From: JACIYW01 sp014359745
GTDB lineage: Bacteria > Pseudomonadota > Alphaproteobacteria > Rhodobacterales > Rhodobacteraceae
Direction of reading: 5' to 3'
Assembly (NCBI GenBank): GCA_050433985.1
Contig: JBNPWE010000002.1
Span: 1 to 64,000 of the forward strand
DNA length: 64,000 nucleotides
Both the position numbers and the translations under genes were made by a program. Below are positions 7,147 through 15,756 of this stretch, piece after piece. The notes below the pieces were generated by a model. That model worked only from the letters and a program-made list of their open reading frames with translations, did no database searches and was not told the DNA's origin. The number at the start of each line of letters is the position of its first letter. Within the stretch, counting starts at the first letter, position 1.

Positions 7147-8520
7147 ATGCTGAAGAACGATCAACTCGACCAGTGGGACCGCGAGAACTTCTTCCATCCC
7201 TCGACCCATCTCGCCCAGCACGCGCGGGGCGAGGCGCCGAACCGGGTAATCAAGACCGCCTCTGGCGTCTTCATCGAGGACCGCGACGGCAACAAGCTGC
7301 TTGACGCCTTCGCCGGGCTTTACTGCGTCAACGTCGGATACGGGCGGCAGGAGATCGCCGAGGCGATCGCGGCGCAGGCGAAGGAACTGGCCTATTACCA
7401 TGCCTATGTCGGCCACGGCACCGAGGCCTCGATCACGCTTGCAAAGATGATCCTCGACCGGGCGCCTTCGAACATGTCGAAGGTCTATTTCGGCCTTGGC
7501 GGATCGGATGCGAACGAGACCAACGTCAAGCTTGTCTGGTATTACAACAATATCCTCGGGCGGCCGGAAAAGAAGAAGATCATCTCGCGCTGGCGCGGTT
7601 ATCACGGTTCGGGCCTGATGACCGGGTCGCTGACCGGGCTGGAGCTGTTCCACAAGAAGTTCGACCTGCCGCTGGCCCAGGTGATCCATACCGAGGCGCC
7701 CTATTACTACCGCCGCGCGGACCTAGCGCAGTCCGAGGCCGATTTCGTCGCCCATTGCGTGGCCGAACTGGAGGCGCTTATCGCGCGCGAGGGCGCGGAC
7801 ACCATCGCCGCCTTCATCGGCGAGCCGATCCTGGGCACCGGCGGCATCGTGCCGCCGCCGACGGGCTACTGGGCGGCGATCCAGAAGGTGCTGAAAAAGC
7901 ACGACATCCTGCTGATCGCTGATGAGGTCGTGACCGGCTTTGGGCGCTTGGGCACGATGTTCGGCTCGGACCATTACGGGATCGAGGCCGACATCATCAC
8001 CATCGCAAAAGGCCTTACATCGGCCTATGCGCCCCTGTCGGGTTCCATCATCTCGGACAAGGTCTGGAAGGTGCTGGAGCAGGGCACGGACGAGAACGGC
8101 GTGATCGGCCACGGCTGGACATACTCCGCCCACCCGATCGGCGCGGCGGCCGGGGTGGCGAACCTCAAGCTCATCGACGATCTGGGACTGATAAAGAATG
8201 CGGGCAAGGTCGGGGCCTATCTGCAAAAGACGATGCGCGACGCTTTGGCGGACCATCCGCATGTCGGCGACATCCGTGGTGAAGGCATGCTTTGCGCCGT
8301 CGAGTTCGTGGAAGACAAGGCGGACCGGCGTTTCTTCGATCCGGCACGGAAGATCGGCCCTCAGGTCTCGGCCACGCTGCTTGCGCAGGACAAGGTGATC
8401 GGGCGGGCCATGCCGCAGGGCGACATCCTCGGCTTCGCGCCACCTTTCTGCCTGACAAAGGAAGAAGCCGACAAGGTGGTCGCCGGTACCGTGCGTGCAG
8501 TCAAGGCCGTACTGGGTTAG
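7147..8520 (+). CDS. Class III (omega) aminotransferase
   Basis: A 457-aa PLP-dependent aminotransferase of the omega-amino acid:pyruvate/taurine class. It has the Schiff-base Lys288 (TIAKGLTS), Asp259 in ADEVVTGFGR that contacts the pyridine nitrogen, and GGSDANETN at 118-126 that binds the cofactor phosphate. Known ectoine clusters end with ssd and such an aminotransferase (atf), proposed to convert diaminobutyrate to aspartate semialdehyde. The ATG at 7147 is chosen because upstream codons of the same frame lie inside ssd. Taurine or beta-alanine transamination is a possible alternative. It converges on pdxJ with 8 nt between the stops. Confidence 0.85.
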   Translation: MLKNDQLDQWDRENFFHPSTHLAQHARGEAPNRVIKTASGVFIEDRDGNKLLDAFAGLYCVNVGYGRQEIAEAIAAQAKELAYYHAYVGHGTEASITLAKMILDRAPSNMSKVYFGLGGSDANETNVKLVWYYNNILGRPEKKKIISRWRGYHGSGLMTGSLTGLELFHKKFDLPLAQVIHTEAPYYYRRADLAQSEADFVAHCVAELEALIAREGADTIAAFIGEPILGTGGIVPPPTGYWAAIQKVLKKHDILLIADEVVTGFGRLGTMFGSDHYGIEADIITIAKGLTSAYAPLSGSIISDKVWKVLEQGTDENGVIGHGWTYSAHPIGAAAGVANLKLIDDLGLIKNAGKVGAYLQKTMRDALADHPHVGDIRGEGMLCAVEFVEDKADRRFFDPARKIGPQVSATLLAQDKVIGRAMPQGDILGFAPPFCLTKEEADKVVAGTVRAVKAVLG

Positions 8521-8528
8521 TTGGGGGT

Positions 8529-9284
8529 TCAGGCTTTTGTCCGGGCGGCATCCATCAACTGCCGCATATGCGTGATCGCGGGTTTCAGGCCGACGAAGAT
8601 CGCCTCGCCGATCAGGAAATGGCCGATGTTGATTTCGCGCAACTCGGGCAGGGCCGCTATGGGGGCGACGGTGTCGAAGGTCAGGCCGTGGCCCGCGTGC
8701 ACCTCCAGCCCCAGGGACTGGGCCAGGGTGGCGCCATGGGCAAGGGCGGCGCGTTCGGTATCGCGTTCGGCCAGGCGGCCTGCGTGATGCAGGTCGCAAT
8801 AGGCGCCTGTGTGCAGTTCGACGACGGCGGCCTTGATGCGGGCGGCGGCCCTGATCTGGCGTGGCTCGTGGCCGATGAACAGCGACACACGGCACCCGGC
8901 ATCACGCAGCGGGGCGATGAAGTTGGCCAGCCGCGCCTCGTCCGCGGCAACGTCAAGCCCGCCTTCGGTCGTGCGCTCTTCGCGCTTTTCGGGAACGATG
9001 CAGACCGCGTGGGGCCGGTGGCGCAGGGCGATGGCCTGCATTTCCGCCGTGGCCGCCATCTCGAAGTTGAGCGGAACGGTGAGCGCCGCCGACAGCGCCG
9101 CGATATCGGGGTCGGTGATGTGGCGGCGGTCTTCACGCAGGTGGGCGGTGATGCCGTCGGCACCCGCCGCTTCGGCCAGGCGCGCCGCGCGCAGCGGATC
9201 GGGATAGTTCGATCCGCGCGCATTGCGCAGGGTGGCGACGTGGTCGATGTTCACGCCAAGGCGCAGGCGGGGCAGGGTGGTCAT
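8529..9284 (-). CDS. pdxJ: Pyridoxine 5'-phosphate synthase
   Basis: A 251-aa TIM-barrel enzyme that condenses 1-deoxyxylulose 5-phosphate and 3-amino-2-oxopropyl phosphate to pyridoxine 5'-phosphate in DXP-dependent vitamin B6 synthesis. The family start LGVNIDHVATLRNARG is clear near residue 8, as are TAHLREDRRHI and the late GLEVHAGHGL and EINIGHFLIGEAIF blocks. AAGGAGG lies 7 nt before the ATG at 9284. Length and motifs are complete. In related genomes acpS-lepB-rnc-era usually follow pdxJ. Here the next genes are the convergent ectoine genes, which marks a synteny break. Confidence 0.95.
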   Translation of the reverse strand: MTTLPRLRLGVNIDHVATLRNARGSNYPDPLRAARLAEAAGADGITAHLREDRRHITDPDIAALSAALTVPLNFEMAATAEMQAIALRHRPHAVCIVPEKREERTTEGGLDVAADEARLANFIAPLRDAGCRVSLFIGHEPRQIRAAARIKAAVVELHTGAYCDLHHAGRLAERDTERAALAHGATLAQSLGLEVHAGHGLTFDTVAPIAALPELREINIGHFLIGEAIFVGLKPAITHMRQLMDAARTKA

Positions 9285-9309
9285 GGCGAAACCTCCTTGG
9301 GGGCTGCTG

Positions 9310-9966
9310 TCAGCCCTGGGGCCGGGCCGCATCTTCGGCCGTGGCGCGGCGCGCGGCTATGCGCTTTTCAAGCTGATCGCGCAGCTTCTTTGATCGGCGT
9401 TTCTGAAAGGCGATGATCACCGGCAGGCTGAGGTAATGCATGATGGTGGCCACGATGATACCGGGGATGATGCCGCCGACGAAATAGGGGATGAACACGC
9501 GGTGCCAAAACCGCGTCAGCCCGTCCCAGTGGCGCGCCTCACCGGTATAGATCGAGGCGACATTCCCCCACAGTTCGGTCGAGGCCCGGCCCAGGGCACC
9601 GACGATCTGCGGCAGTTGCATGTCGTTCGGCTGCCCCAGCATCCAGTTGCCCATGTCGACCGAGACGGCCATGATGATCGGAAAGGTCAGGGGGTTGCCA
9701 AAGAATGTTGCCAGCAGCGCCGCGATCACATTGCCCCGGATCACAAAGGCAACGGCGGCCGCGGTGATGAAGTGGAATCCGAAAAGCGGCGTGAAGGATG
9801 CGAACACCCCGGCGGCGATGCCGCGCGCGATGCGGTGCGGTTTGTCAGGCAGGCGGCTAAGGCGCAGACGGATATAGCTGAACGCCCGGCCCCAGCCGCC
9901 GCGCGGATAGAAAAGTTCGGCGATCATGGTGCCGATGGGGCGTCTATTGCGCCGTTTGAAGACCAT
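9310..9966 (-). CDS. DUF2062 membrane protein
   Basis: A 218-aa protein with the DUF2062 signature: a basic N terminus, the PHRIARGIAAGVFASFTPLFG segment near 42-62, then several hydrophobic helices (including NVIAALLATFFGNPLTFPI) and a basic C-terminal tail (FQKRRSKKLRDQLEKRIAARR). DUF2062 proteins are inner-membrane proteins of unknown function. In Rhodobacterales this one commonly lies between the (p)ppGpp synthetase and pdxJ, as here. Gaps to both neighbours are only 21-25 nt, so it probably shares their transcript. Confidence 0.85.
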   Translation of the reverse strand: MVFKRRNRRPIGTMIAELFYPRGGWGRAFSYIRLRLSRLPDKPHRIARGIAAGVFASFTPLFGFHFITAAAVAFVIRGNVIAALLATFFGNPLTFPIIMAVSVDMGNWMLGQPNDMQLPQIVGALGRASTELWGNVASIYTGEARHWDGLTRFWHRVFIPYFVGGIIPGIIVATIMHYLSLPVIIAFQKRRSKKLRDQLEKRIAARRATAEDAARPQG

Positions 9967-9987
9967 CGCTTGCCTCTTCCCGCGTTT

Positions 9988-12108
9988 TCAGGGCCGTTTG
10001 CCGGGATCGCGCAGGCGCGCGAGTTCCGCGACGTCGCTTTCCGCCTCCAGCGCCGTCATCACGGCATGAAGGTGTTCCACATCCCGCAGATCCACCTCTA
10101 TTTCAATGCGATAGTAGTCCGGTTTCCTGTCAATAAAACGAAGATCCGAGATATTGGCCTTTTGTTCGGCGATCAGCGTGCAGATGTGGCCCAAAACGCC
10201 GGGCGCGTTCGAGATGGTCACCCCCAGGCCCACGGTATGCACCGGCGGGTGGCGGCCGGCGTGCCAGGTCAGGTCGATCCAGCGTTCGGGCTGTTCCTCG
10301 AATTCCTGCAAGGCCGCGCAGTCGATCCCGTGCACCACCACCCCTTTGCCGCGATAGGTGATGCCGACGATGCGTTCGCCCGGCACCGGCTGGCAGCAGG
10401 GCGCGCGTTGACAGGGTTGGCCGGGGTCAAGCCCGGCGACGGCGCGATCGGCCTCTACCTCGTATTCGGGCTGGGCCGCGAGTTCCGGATAAAGCGCCGA
10501 TATGACCGAGCGGGCCGAAAGATCGGCGCTGCCGATGCGGGCCAGAACCTCTTCGGCGCTGGACAGGCCCAGGGTCTTGGCCGCGGTGCGCAGCGCCTTG
10601 TCCGACACTTTCTTGCCGACATGTTCAAAGGCCACGCGCGCCAGTTCCTGCCCCAGACGCACAAAACGCCCGCGATCCTCTTCGCGCAAGCTGCGCCGGA
10701 TCGCGGCCTTGGCGCGGCCGGTCACGACGATGTCGATCCAGGTGGCTTGCGGGCTTTGCCCCTCGGCGGTGATGATTTCAACCGACTGGCCATTCTTGAC
10801 CCGCGTCCATAGCGGCACGCGCAACCCGTCGATGCGGGCCGAGACACAGGAATTGCCGATCCTTGTGTGAATGGCATAGGCGAAATCCAGCGGCGTCGCG
10901 CCGCGCGGCAACTGGATCACGTCGCCCTTGGGCGTGAAACAGAACACCTGGTCGGAATACATCTCAAGCTTCACATGTTCGAGAAACTCGTCATTGTCGC
11001 CGCCCTCGTCGAAACGTTCGGTCAGCGTGGTGATCCATTTGGCCGGATCGACGGCAAAGGGGTTTTCGGCACGGGTGCCGTCGCGGTAAGCCCAATGTGC
11101 GGCCACGCCGGATTCCGCCACCTCGTGCATCTGGCGCGACCGGATCTGCACCTCTACCCGCTTGCCATCGCGGCCCGACACGGTGGTGTGGATCGATCGA
11201 TAGCCGTTGTTCTTGGGCTGGCTGATATAATCCTTGAACCGCCCCGGCACCGCGCGCCAGCGGCGATGGATCACCCCCAGAACCCGGTAACAATCGGGTT
11301 CGTTGGTGGTGATCACCCGAAAGCCGTAAATGTCGGACAGGCGCGAGAAGGCAAGCTGCTTTTCCTGCATCTTGCGCCAGATCGAATAGGGTTTCTTGGC
11401 GCGGCCATGCACCTCTGCCTCGATCCCGGCCTTGGCCAGTTCGGTGCGGATATCGGCGGTGATCTTGTGGATCACATCGCCGGTTTCACGCTGCAAGGTG
11501 ATGAAGCGGCGGATGATCGACGACCGGCCTTCGGGGTTGATCACGCGAAAGGCCAGATCTTCCAGTTCCTCGCGCATCCATTGCATGCCCATGCGCCCGG
11601 CAAGGGGGGCATAGATATCCATCGTCTCGCGCGCCTTCTGCACCTGCTTGTCGGCGCGCATGGCCTTGATGGTGCGCATGTTGTGCAGACGGTCGGCCAG
11701 TTTCACCAGGATGACGCGCAGATCGCGCGACATGGCCATCAGAAGCTTGCGAAAATTCTCGGCCTGTTTTGATTCGGTCGAAGACAGTTGCAGGTTGGTC
11801 AGCTTGGTGACGCCATCGACCAGCTCGGCGATTTCGGTTCCGAACTGGCGCTCCACCTCGGCGAAGGTCGATTTGGTGTCTTCGATGGTGTCGTGCAGAA
11901 GGGCGGTGACGATGGTGGCATCATCCAGCCGCTGTTCGGTCAGGATCGCCGCGACGGCGACCGGATGGGTGAAATACGCATCGCCGGAATAGCGGAACTG
12001 CCCCTCGTGCATGTCCCGCCCATAGACATAGGCACGGCGGATCAGCGCCGCGTCCGTGCCGGGATTGTAGGTGCGGACAAGCGCGATCAGATCTTCGACA
12101 TCGATCAT
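9988..12108 (-). CDS. rsh: Bifunctional (p)ppGpp synthetase/hydrolase
   Basis: A 706-aa RelA/SpoT homologue that makes and degrades the alarmone (p)ppGpp. Domains in order: HD hydrolase (residues about 30-180, with LLHDTIEDTKSTF and the ED pair that hydrolyse ppGpp), synthetase (about 220-350, SDIYGFRVITTN), TGS (about 380-445, VFCFTPKGDVIQLPRGATPL), helical/zinc-finger region with CQRAPCC, and a C-terminal ACT domain. Intact HD residues support hydrolase activity, as expected for the single long Rsh of alphaproteobacteria. It lies 37 nt downstream of rpoZ on the same strand. Confidence 0.95.
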   Translation of the reverse strand: MIDVEDLIALVRTYNPGTDAALIRRAYVYGRDMHEGQFRYSGDAYFTHPVAVAAILTEQRLDDATIVTALLHDTIEDTKSTFAEVERQFGTEIAELVDGVTKLTNLQLSSTESKQAENFRKLLMAMSRDLRVILVKLADRLHNMRTIKAMRADKQVQKARETMDIYAPLAGRMGMQWMREELEDLAFRVINPEGRSSIIRRFITLQRETGDVIHKITADIRTELAKAGIEAEVHGRAKKPYSIWRKMQEKQLAFSRLSDIYGFRVITTNEPDCYRVLGVIHRRWRAVPGRFKDYISQPKNNGYRSIHTTVSGRDGKRVEVQIRSRQMHEVAESGVAAHWAYRDGTRAENPFAVDPAKWITTLTERFDEGGDNDEFLEHVKLEMYSDQVFCFTPKGDVIQLPRGATPLDFAYAIHTRIGNSCVSARIDGLRVPLWTRVKNGQSVEIITAEGQSPQATWIDIVVTGRAKAAIRRSLREEDRGRFVRLGQELARVAFEHVGKKVSDKALRTAAKTLGLSSAEEVLARIGSADLSARSVISALYPELAAQPEYEVEADRAVAGLDPGQPCQRAPCCQPVPGERIVGITYRGKGVVVHGIDCAALQEFEEQPERWIDLTWHAGRHPPVHTVGLGVTISNAPGVLGHICTLIAEQKANISDLRFIDRKPDYYRIEIEVDLRDVEHLHAVMTALEAESDVAELARLRDPGKRP

Positions 12109-12145
12109 TGCGGCCGCTTCCGGGGGGCTGGGTTCGTGGTTCGTG

Positions 12146-12532
12146 TCAGCCCTGCCCGCCCTGCGCTTCCATCAGGGCGCGCAGCAGCTTTTCTTCAGAC
12201 ATGTCGTCATGCAGGGGGGCGTCGTGGTCATGGTCGTGGCTGCGACCGTGGTGGCCATGACCGCCAGACAGCAACGCCATTGCATCCTCTTCGGGTTCAT
12301 CCACTTCGATCTGGGTCTGGTGGCTTTCGATCATCCGTTCGCGCAGCGCGTCGGCACTTTGGGTTTCTTCGGCGATTTCACGCAAGCTGACGACGGGGTT
12401 CTTGTCATTGTCGCGATCGACGGTCACCGGCGATCCCGCCGCGATCTCGCGCGCACGGTGGGCGGCAAGCAGCACCAGCTCGAACCGGTTGGGAACCTTG
12501 TCAACGCAATCTTCTACCGTCACGCGGGCCAT
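12146..12532 (-). CDS. rpoZ: RNA polymerase omega subunit with His-rich tail
   Basis: A 128-aa omega subunit. Residues 1-75 carry the fold that clamps the beta-prime C terminus (MARVTVEDCVDKVPNRFELV, then RAREIAAG and NPVVSLREIAEE). An acidic stretch follows, then a low-complexity segment at 92-108 with seven His among Gly and Asp (GHGHHGRSHDHDHD) before a final helix. Such a tail resembles metal-binding stretches of nickel and zinc proteins. I cannot say whether it is functional. Omega and the downstream Rsh are natural operon partners because omega helps form a ppGpp site in other bacteria. A sigma70-like promoter lies at 12569-12597. Confidence 0.95.
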   Translation of the reverse strand: MARVTVEDCVDKVPNRFELVLLAAHRAREIAAGSPVTVDRDNDKNPVVSLREIAEETQSADALRERMIESHQTQIEVDEPEEDAMALLSGGHGHHGRSHDHDHDAPLHDDMSEEKLLRALMEAQGGQG

Positions 12533-12568
12533 GGCATACTCCGATCCATTGGGAGATGTGAAAGCGCC

Positions 12569-12597
12569 TATCTAAAGGCTTGAAAGCCCCTTGACAA
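12569..12597 (-). promoter_or_regulatory. Sigma70-type promoter for rpoZ-rsh
   Basis: On the minus strand TTGTCA (complement of 12592-12597) and TAGATA (complement of 12569-12574) are separated by exactly 17 bp, about 37 bp before the rpoZ ATG. Spacing and hexamers fit a housekeeping promoter. Confidence 0.55.
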
Positions 12598-12610
12598 CCC
12601 GTCCGGGGCG

Positions 12611-13210
12611 TCAAGATGCCCCCACAGGCCGGATTTCGGAAATTTCCGCCGGATCAAGCCGGTCAAGCATCTGCGCGGCAGACATCCCGCTGACCGGATG
12701 GCGCCAGCCGGGCGCCACATCGCGCAGCGGCACCAGCACAAACGCCCGGTCCTGAAGGCGCGGATGCGGCAGGACAAGATCGTCGGGCGCGCGCAGAATC
12801 TGCTGATCACGCGGCAAGTCACGCCAAAATGAATAGACCGAAATATCCGGGAAAATCATATTTCCAAACGCCAGAAGATCAAGATCAAGCGTGCGCTGCC
12901 CCCAGCGCTGCATCCGCACCCGACCAAACCCGGCCTCGATCCGGTGCAGCGTTTCCAAGAGATCCCTTGGCCCGCCAGAAACAGACAAGGCGATGACAGC
13001 ATTGATATAATCTGGCCCGGCCCCCGCCGGGAAACAGGGGGTGCGGTAGAGCCGGCTGACCCCAAGCACGGCCTCGGCCCCCTGCAAGCTCCTCTCCAGG
13101 GCTTTCACCGCCGCGCGCAATGTTTCGCCGGGTGACCCCGCGTCACTCGGCAGGTTCCCGCCAAGAGCAACCAAGGCTTGTGTGACGGTAATGTGTATAT
13201 CCTCTTGCAC
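12611..13210 (-). CDS. folK: 6-hydroxymethyl-dihydropterin pyrophosphokinase
   Basis: A 199-aa HPPK that transfers pyrophosphate from ATP to 6-hydroxymethyl-7,8-dihydropterin in folate synthesis. The N-terminal ALGGNLPS, the FxxxxRxRWGQRTLDLDLL signature (VRMQRWGQRTLDLDLLAFGN) with its Asp pair for Mg, and the LPHPRLQDRAFVLVPL block are all present. A 20-residue insertion between the DLDLLAFGN and LPHPRL blocks (FPDISVYSFWRDLPRDQQIL) is longer than in the E. coli enzyme. The best start is a GTG at 13210. The stop at 12611 lies about 80 nt before rpoZ, with the rpoZ promoter between them. Confidence 0.92.
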   Translation of the reverse strand: MQEDIHITVTQALVALGGNLPSDAGSPGETLRAAVKALERSLQGAEAVLGVSRLYRTPCFPAGAGPDYINAVIALSVSGGPRDLLETLHRIEAGFGRVRMQRWGQRTLDLDLLAFGNMIFPDISVYSFWRDLPRDQQILRAPDDLVLPHPRLQDRAFVLVPLRDVAPGWRHPVSGMSAAQMLDRLDPAEISEIRPVGAS

Positions 13211-13308
13211 CGAACTCTCAGACCCTTATTTAGCAAAGATATCCCGGTGCTGGTTAATCCCATTCACTCACGAAACGCCATATCGGGTGCGATTTGAAAG
13301 GATTCCGA

Positions 13309-13890
13309 ATGTTTTACAAGGATGAGAAGCTGGCGTTGTTTATTGACGGCTCCAATCTCTACGCGGCTGCCCGCGCACTCAACTTCGATATCGACTACAA
13401 ACTGCTGCGTCATGAATTCATGCGTCGCGGAAAGATGCTGCGCGCGTTCTACTACACGGCGCTTCTGGATAACGAAGAATATTCGCCGATTCGGCCGCTG
13501 GTGGATTGGCTGCACTACAACGGTTATTCGATGGTGACCAAACCCGCCAAGGAATACACCGATTCCATGGGCCGCCGTAAGGTCAAGGGCAACATGGATA
13601 TCGAACTGGCCGTCGATGCGATGGAACTGGCCCCGCATGTCGATCACATCGTGCTGTTCTCGGGCGATGGTGACTTCCGGCCGCTGGTCGAAAGCCTGCA
13701 ACGCCAGGGCGTGCGTGTTTCGGTCGTCTCGACGATTCGCAGCCAGCCACCGATGATCGCCGATGACCTGCGCCGCCAGGCCGACAACTTCATCGAGTTG
13801 GAGGAACTGCGCGACGTGATCGGCCGCCCGCCCCGCGAACCCCGCGACACCCGTCAGTATACTGACGCAGACGCTCCCGCCGAGGCCTGA
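13309..13890 (+). CDS. NYN-domain (LabA/DUF88-like) putative RNase
   Basis: A 193-aa NYN domain protein of the LabA/DUF88 family, predicted PIN-like Mg-dependent nucleases. Acidic residues expected at the active site are visible: Asp in LFIDGSNLYAAA near 11-22, NMDIELAVDAME near 94-105, and LFSGDGDFRPLVE near 115-127. Start ATG 13309 is chosen over TTG 13294 because AAAGGA lies 6 nt upstream. Transcribed alone, divergent from folK. The C terminus is a short charged tail after RRQADNFIELEEL. Its RNA target is unknown. Confidence 0.85.
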   Translation: MFYKDEKLALFIDGSNLYAAARALNFDIDYKLLRHEFMRRGKMLRAFYYTALLDNEEYSPIRPLVDWLHYNGYSMVTKPAKEYTDSMGRRKVKGNMDIELAVDAMELAPHVDHIVLFSGDGDFRPLVESLQRQGVRVSVVSTIRSQPPMIADDLRRQADNFIELEELRDVIGRPPREPRDTRQYTDADAPAEA

Positions 13891-13898
13891 ACCGCTGC

Positions 13899-13929
13899 CG
13901 CGCCCCCCGTGTTTCAACCGGGGGGCGCG
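13899..13929 (+). terminator. Strong GC hairpin after the NYN gene
   Basis: CGCGCCCCCC at 13899-13908 pairs perfectly with GGGGGGCGCG at 13920-13929 across an 11-nt loop, 9 nt after the stop. No T run follows, so termination may need another factor. The hairpin also separates this gene from ispH. Confidence 0.45.
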
Positions 13930-14021
13930 CAACACCTTGCGGTGCCCAAACCGCGCCAGGGGTTCTGGACGCCGCCGCCCCCACACTCTAGATATCAGGC
14001 AAGGGCAGGGGCCGCGATCGC

Positions 14022-14981
14022 ATGACCAAACCGCATATCACCCTTTATCTTGCCGCGCCGCGCGGGTTCTGTGCGGGCGTTGACCGTGCGATACGCATCG
14101 TCGAACTGGCGCTGGAAAAATGGGGTGCGCCGGTCTTTGTGCGCCACGAGATCGTGCACAACAAATTCGTGGTGGACAGCCTGCGCGCCAAGGGCGCGGT
14201 GTTTGTCGAAGAGCTGGATGATTGCCCCGCCGACCGCCCGGTGATCTTTTCCGCCCATGGCGTGCCGAAATCGGTGCCCGCCGAGGCGACGCGGCGCAAC
14301 ATGATCTATGTCGATGCCACCTGCCCGCTGGTCAGCAAGGTGCATATAGAGGCCGGGCGCCACCACGCCGACGGCCTGCAAATGGTGATGATCGGCCATG
14401 CCGGGCACCCCGAAACCGTGGGCACCATGGGCCAGTTGCCGATGGGCGAGGTGCTGCTGGTGGAAACCGTGGCCGACGTGGCCGCGCTTGCGGTGCGCGA
14501 TCCGGCCCGCCTGGCCTTCATCACCCAGACCACGCTGTCGGTCGATGACACCGCCGATATCGTCGCGGCGCTGAATGCGCGCTTCCCCGCCATCATCGGC
14601 CCCCACAAGGAAGACATCTGTTACGCCACCACCAACCGGCAGGCGGCGGTCAAGGCGATGGCGCCGAAAATCGACGCGCTGCTGGTGATCGGGGCCGGGA
14701 ATTCCTCGAACTCGCAACGCCTGGTCGAGGTGGGGCGCGCCGCCGGCTGCCCCTATGCGCAGCTTGTGGCCCGCGCCGCCGATATCGACTGGCGCGCGCT
14801 GAAGGGTGCGCGCGCCGTGGGTGTCACCGCCGGCGCAAGCGCCCCCGAAATCCTGATAGACGAGGTGCTCGCGGCCTTTGCCGAACGTTTCGATCTGGCG
14901 CATGAGGTGGTGGAGACCGCGCGCGAATCCGTGGAATTCAAGGTGCCCCGCGTCTTGCGCGATCCGGTCCCGCAGGGCTAG
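14022..14981 (+). CDS. ispH: 4-hydroxy-3-methylbut-2-enyl diphosphate reductase
   Basis: A 319-aa IspH/LytB, the last enzyme of the MEP isoprenoid pathway, making IPP and DMAPP from HMBPP with a [4Fe-4S] cluster. The three cluster cysteines are in RGFCAGVDRA (Cys17), DATCPLVSKVH and EDICYATTNRQ. The conserved VFSAHG-type HGVPKSV, IGHAGHPE and the GAGNSSNSQRL substrate loop are present. Length is normal. It starts at ATG 14022 and the dispersed repeat copy B follows 60 nt after the stop. Confidence 0.96.
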   Translation: MTKPHITLYLAAPRGFCAGVDRAIRIVELALEKWGAPVFVRHEIVHNKFVVDSLRAKGAVFVEELDDCPADRPVIFSAHGVPKSVPAEATRRNMIYVDATCPLVSKVHIEAGRHHADGLQMVMIGHAGHPETVGTMGQLPMGEVLLVETVADVAALAVRDPARLAFITQTTLSVDDTADIVAALNARFPAIIGPHKEDICYATTNRQAAVKAMAPKIDALLVIGAGNSSNSQRLVEVGRAAGCPYAQLVARAADIDWRALKGARAVGVTAGASAPEILIDEVLAAFAERFDLAHEVVETARESVEFKVPRVLRDPVPQG

Positions 14982-15043
14982 CGGATATCCGTTGGTCGGG
15001 TGCATTCCCCCTGACCGGTGCGCGCAAGGCGAGCGCAGGAGAT

Positions 15044-15150
15044 GAGTATTTTTTCCAAGATGAAGCGAAAATGCGTTTTCGGGTGCGGTCACGGTTTCGG
15101 GTGCGGTCACGGTGCGGGTCTGATCAAGCGCGACACGCGCCAAGGCCCCC
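15044..15150 (+). repeat. Dispersed intergenic repeat, copy B
   Basis: Core GAGTATTTTTTCCAAGATGA begins at 15044. Inside it an 18-bp unit TTTCGGGTGCGGTCACGG is tandemly doubled (15077-15094 and 15095-15112), followed by GTGCGGGTCTGATCAAGC. Lies between ispH and the convergent lipoprotein gene. Confidence 0.75.
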
Positions 15151-15190
15151 CTGATTTTCACATGGCCCGAACAGGCAAAGACGCGCACCG

Positions 15191-15667
15191 TCAGCGCAAC
15201 GTGTAAACCTCAAGCTGCGGCAAGGTGGTCAGGGGCACCCCCAACACCCGGAATGCGGCCAGCGACAACTGGCCGCCTGCCGCCGGATCGCCGCCCATCG
15301 GCCGCAAGGTCACCTTGACCGACGTGGCCGTGCCCGCAAGCACCACCCGCCCCGGCTGTTCGGCCCGCACCAAACCGGTGCGCAGCCAGAATCCCTGTTC
15401 GCGCGGTGGCCCAAGCGAGGCCACGGTCCGCCCCACCAGAACCCCGCCCGCCGCATCCCGCGCGGCCTGGCGTTCTGCCTGCGAACTCGTGTCAAACCCT
15501 TCGGCTGTCAGCCTGCCGCCACGGCTTTGCGCGGCGGGCACGGCGGTGGCTGCCGCCGCGGCGGGCGGCGCCGGGCGCACGTTCGATGGCCCGCCGCCCT
15601 TGTCACAGGCCGTCAACACCAGCGCCGCAGCCAATATCAGGCCCGTCAGGGAAAATTCCGTCTTCAT
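15191..15667 (-). CDS. Putative outer-membrane or periplasmic lipoprotein
   Basis: A 158-aa protein with a lipoprotein signal peptide: a short polar N terminus, a hydrophobic stretch GLILAAALVLTAC and lipobox LTAC near residue 19. An Ala/Pro-rich linker (about 25-50) and a compact C-terminal domain follow (GFWLRTGLVRAEQPGRVVLA, then VKVTLRPMGG). Probably exported and lipid-anchored. Function unknown. ATG 15667 is chosen because the signal peptide begins there. It is divergent from moaA with 89 nt between starts. Confidence 0.75.
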   Translation of the reverse strand: MKTEFSLTGLILAAALVLTACDKGGGPSNVRPAPPAAAAATAVPAAQSRGGRLTAEGFDTSSQAERQAARDAAGGVLVGRTVASLGPPREQGFWLRTGLVRAEQPGRVVLAGTATSVKVTLRPMGGDPAAGGQLSLAAFRVLGVPLTTLPQLEVYTLR

Positions 15668-15756
15668 CCGCAGAACATAACCCCGCACACGTCCCGGTTC
15701 AACATGCATACGCCAAGACCCTTGCGGTCCCTGCGACAGGCGCCTAGGTTTTGAAT

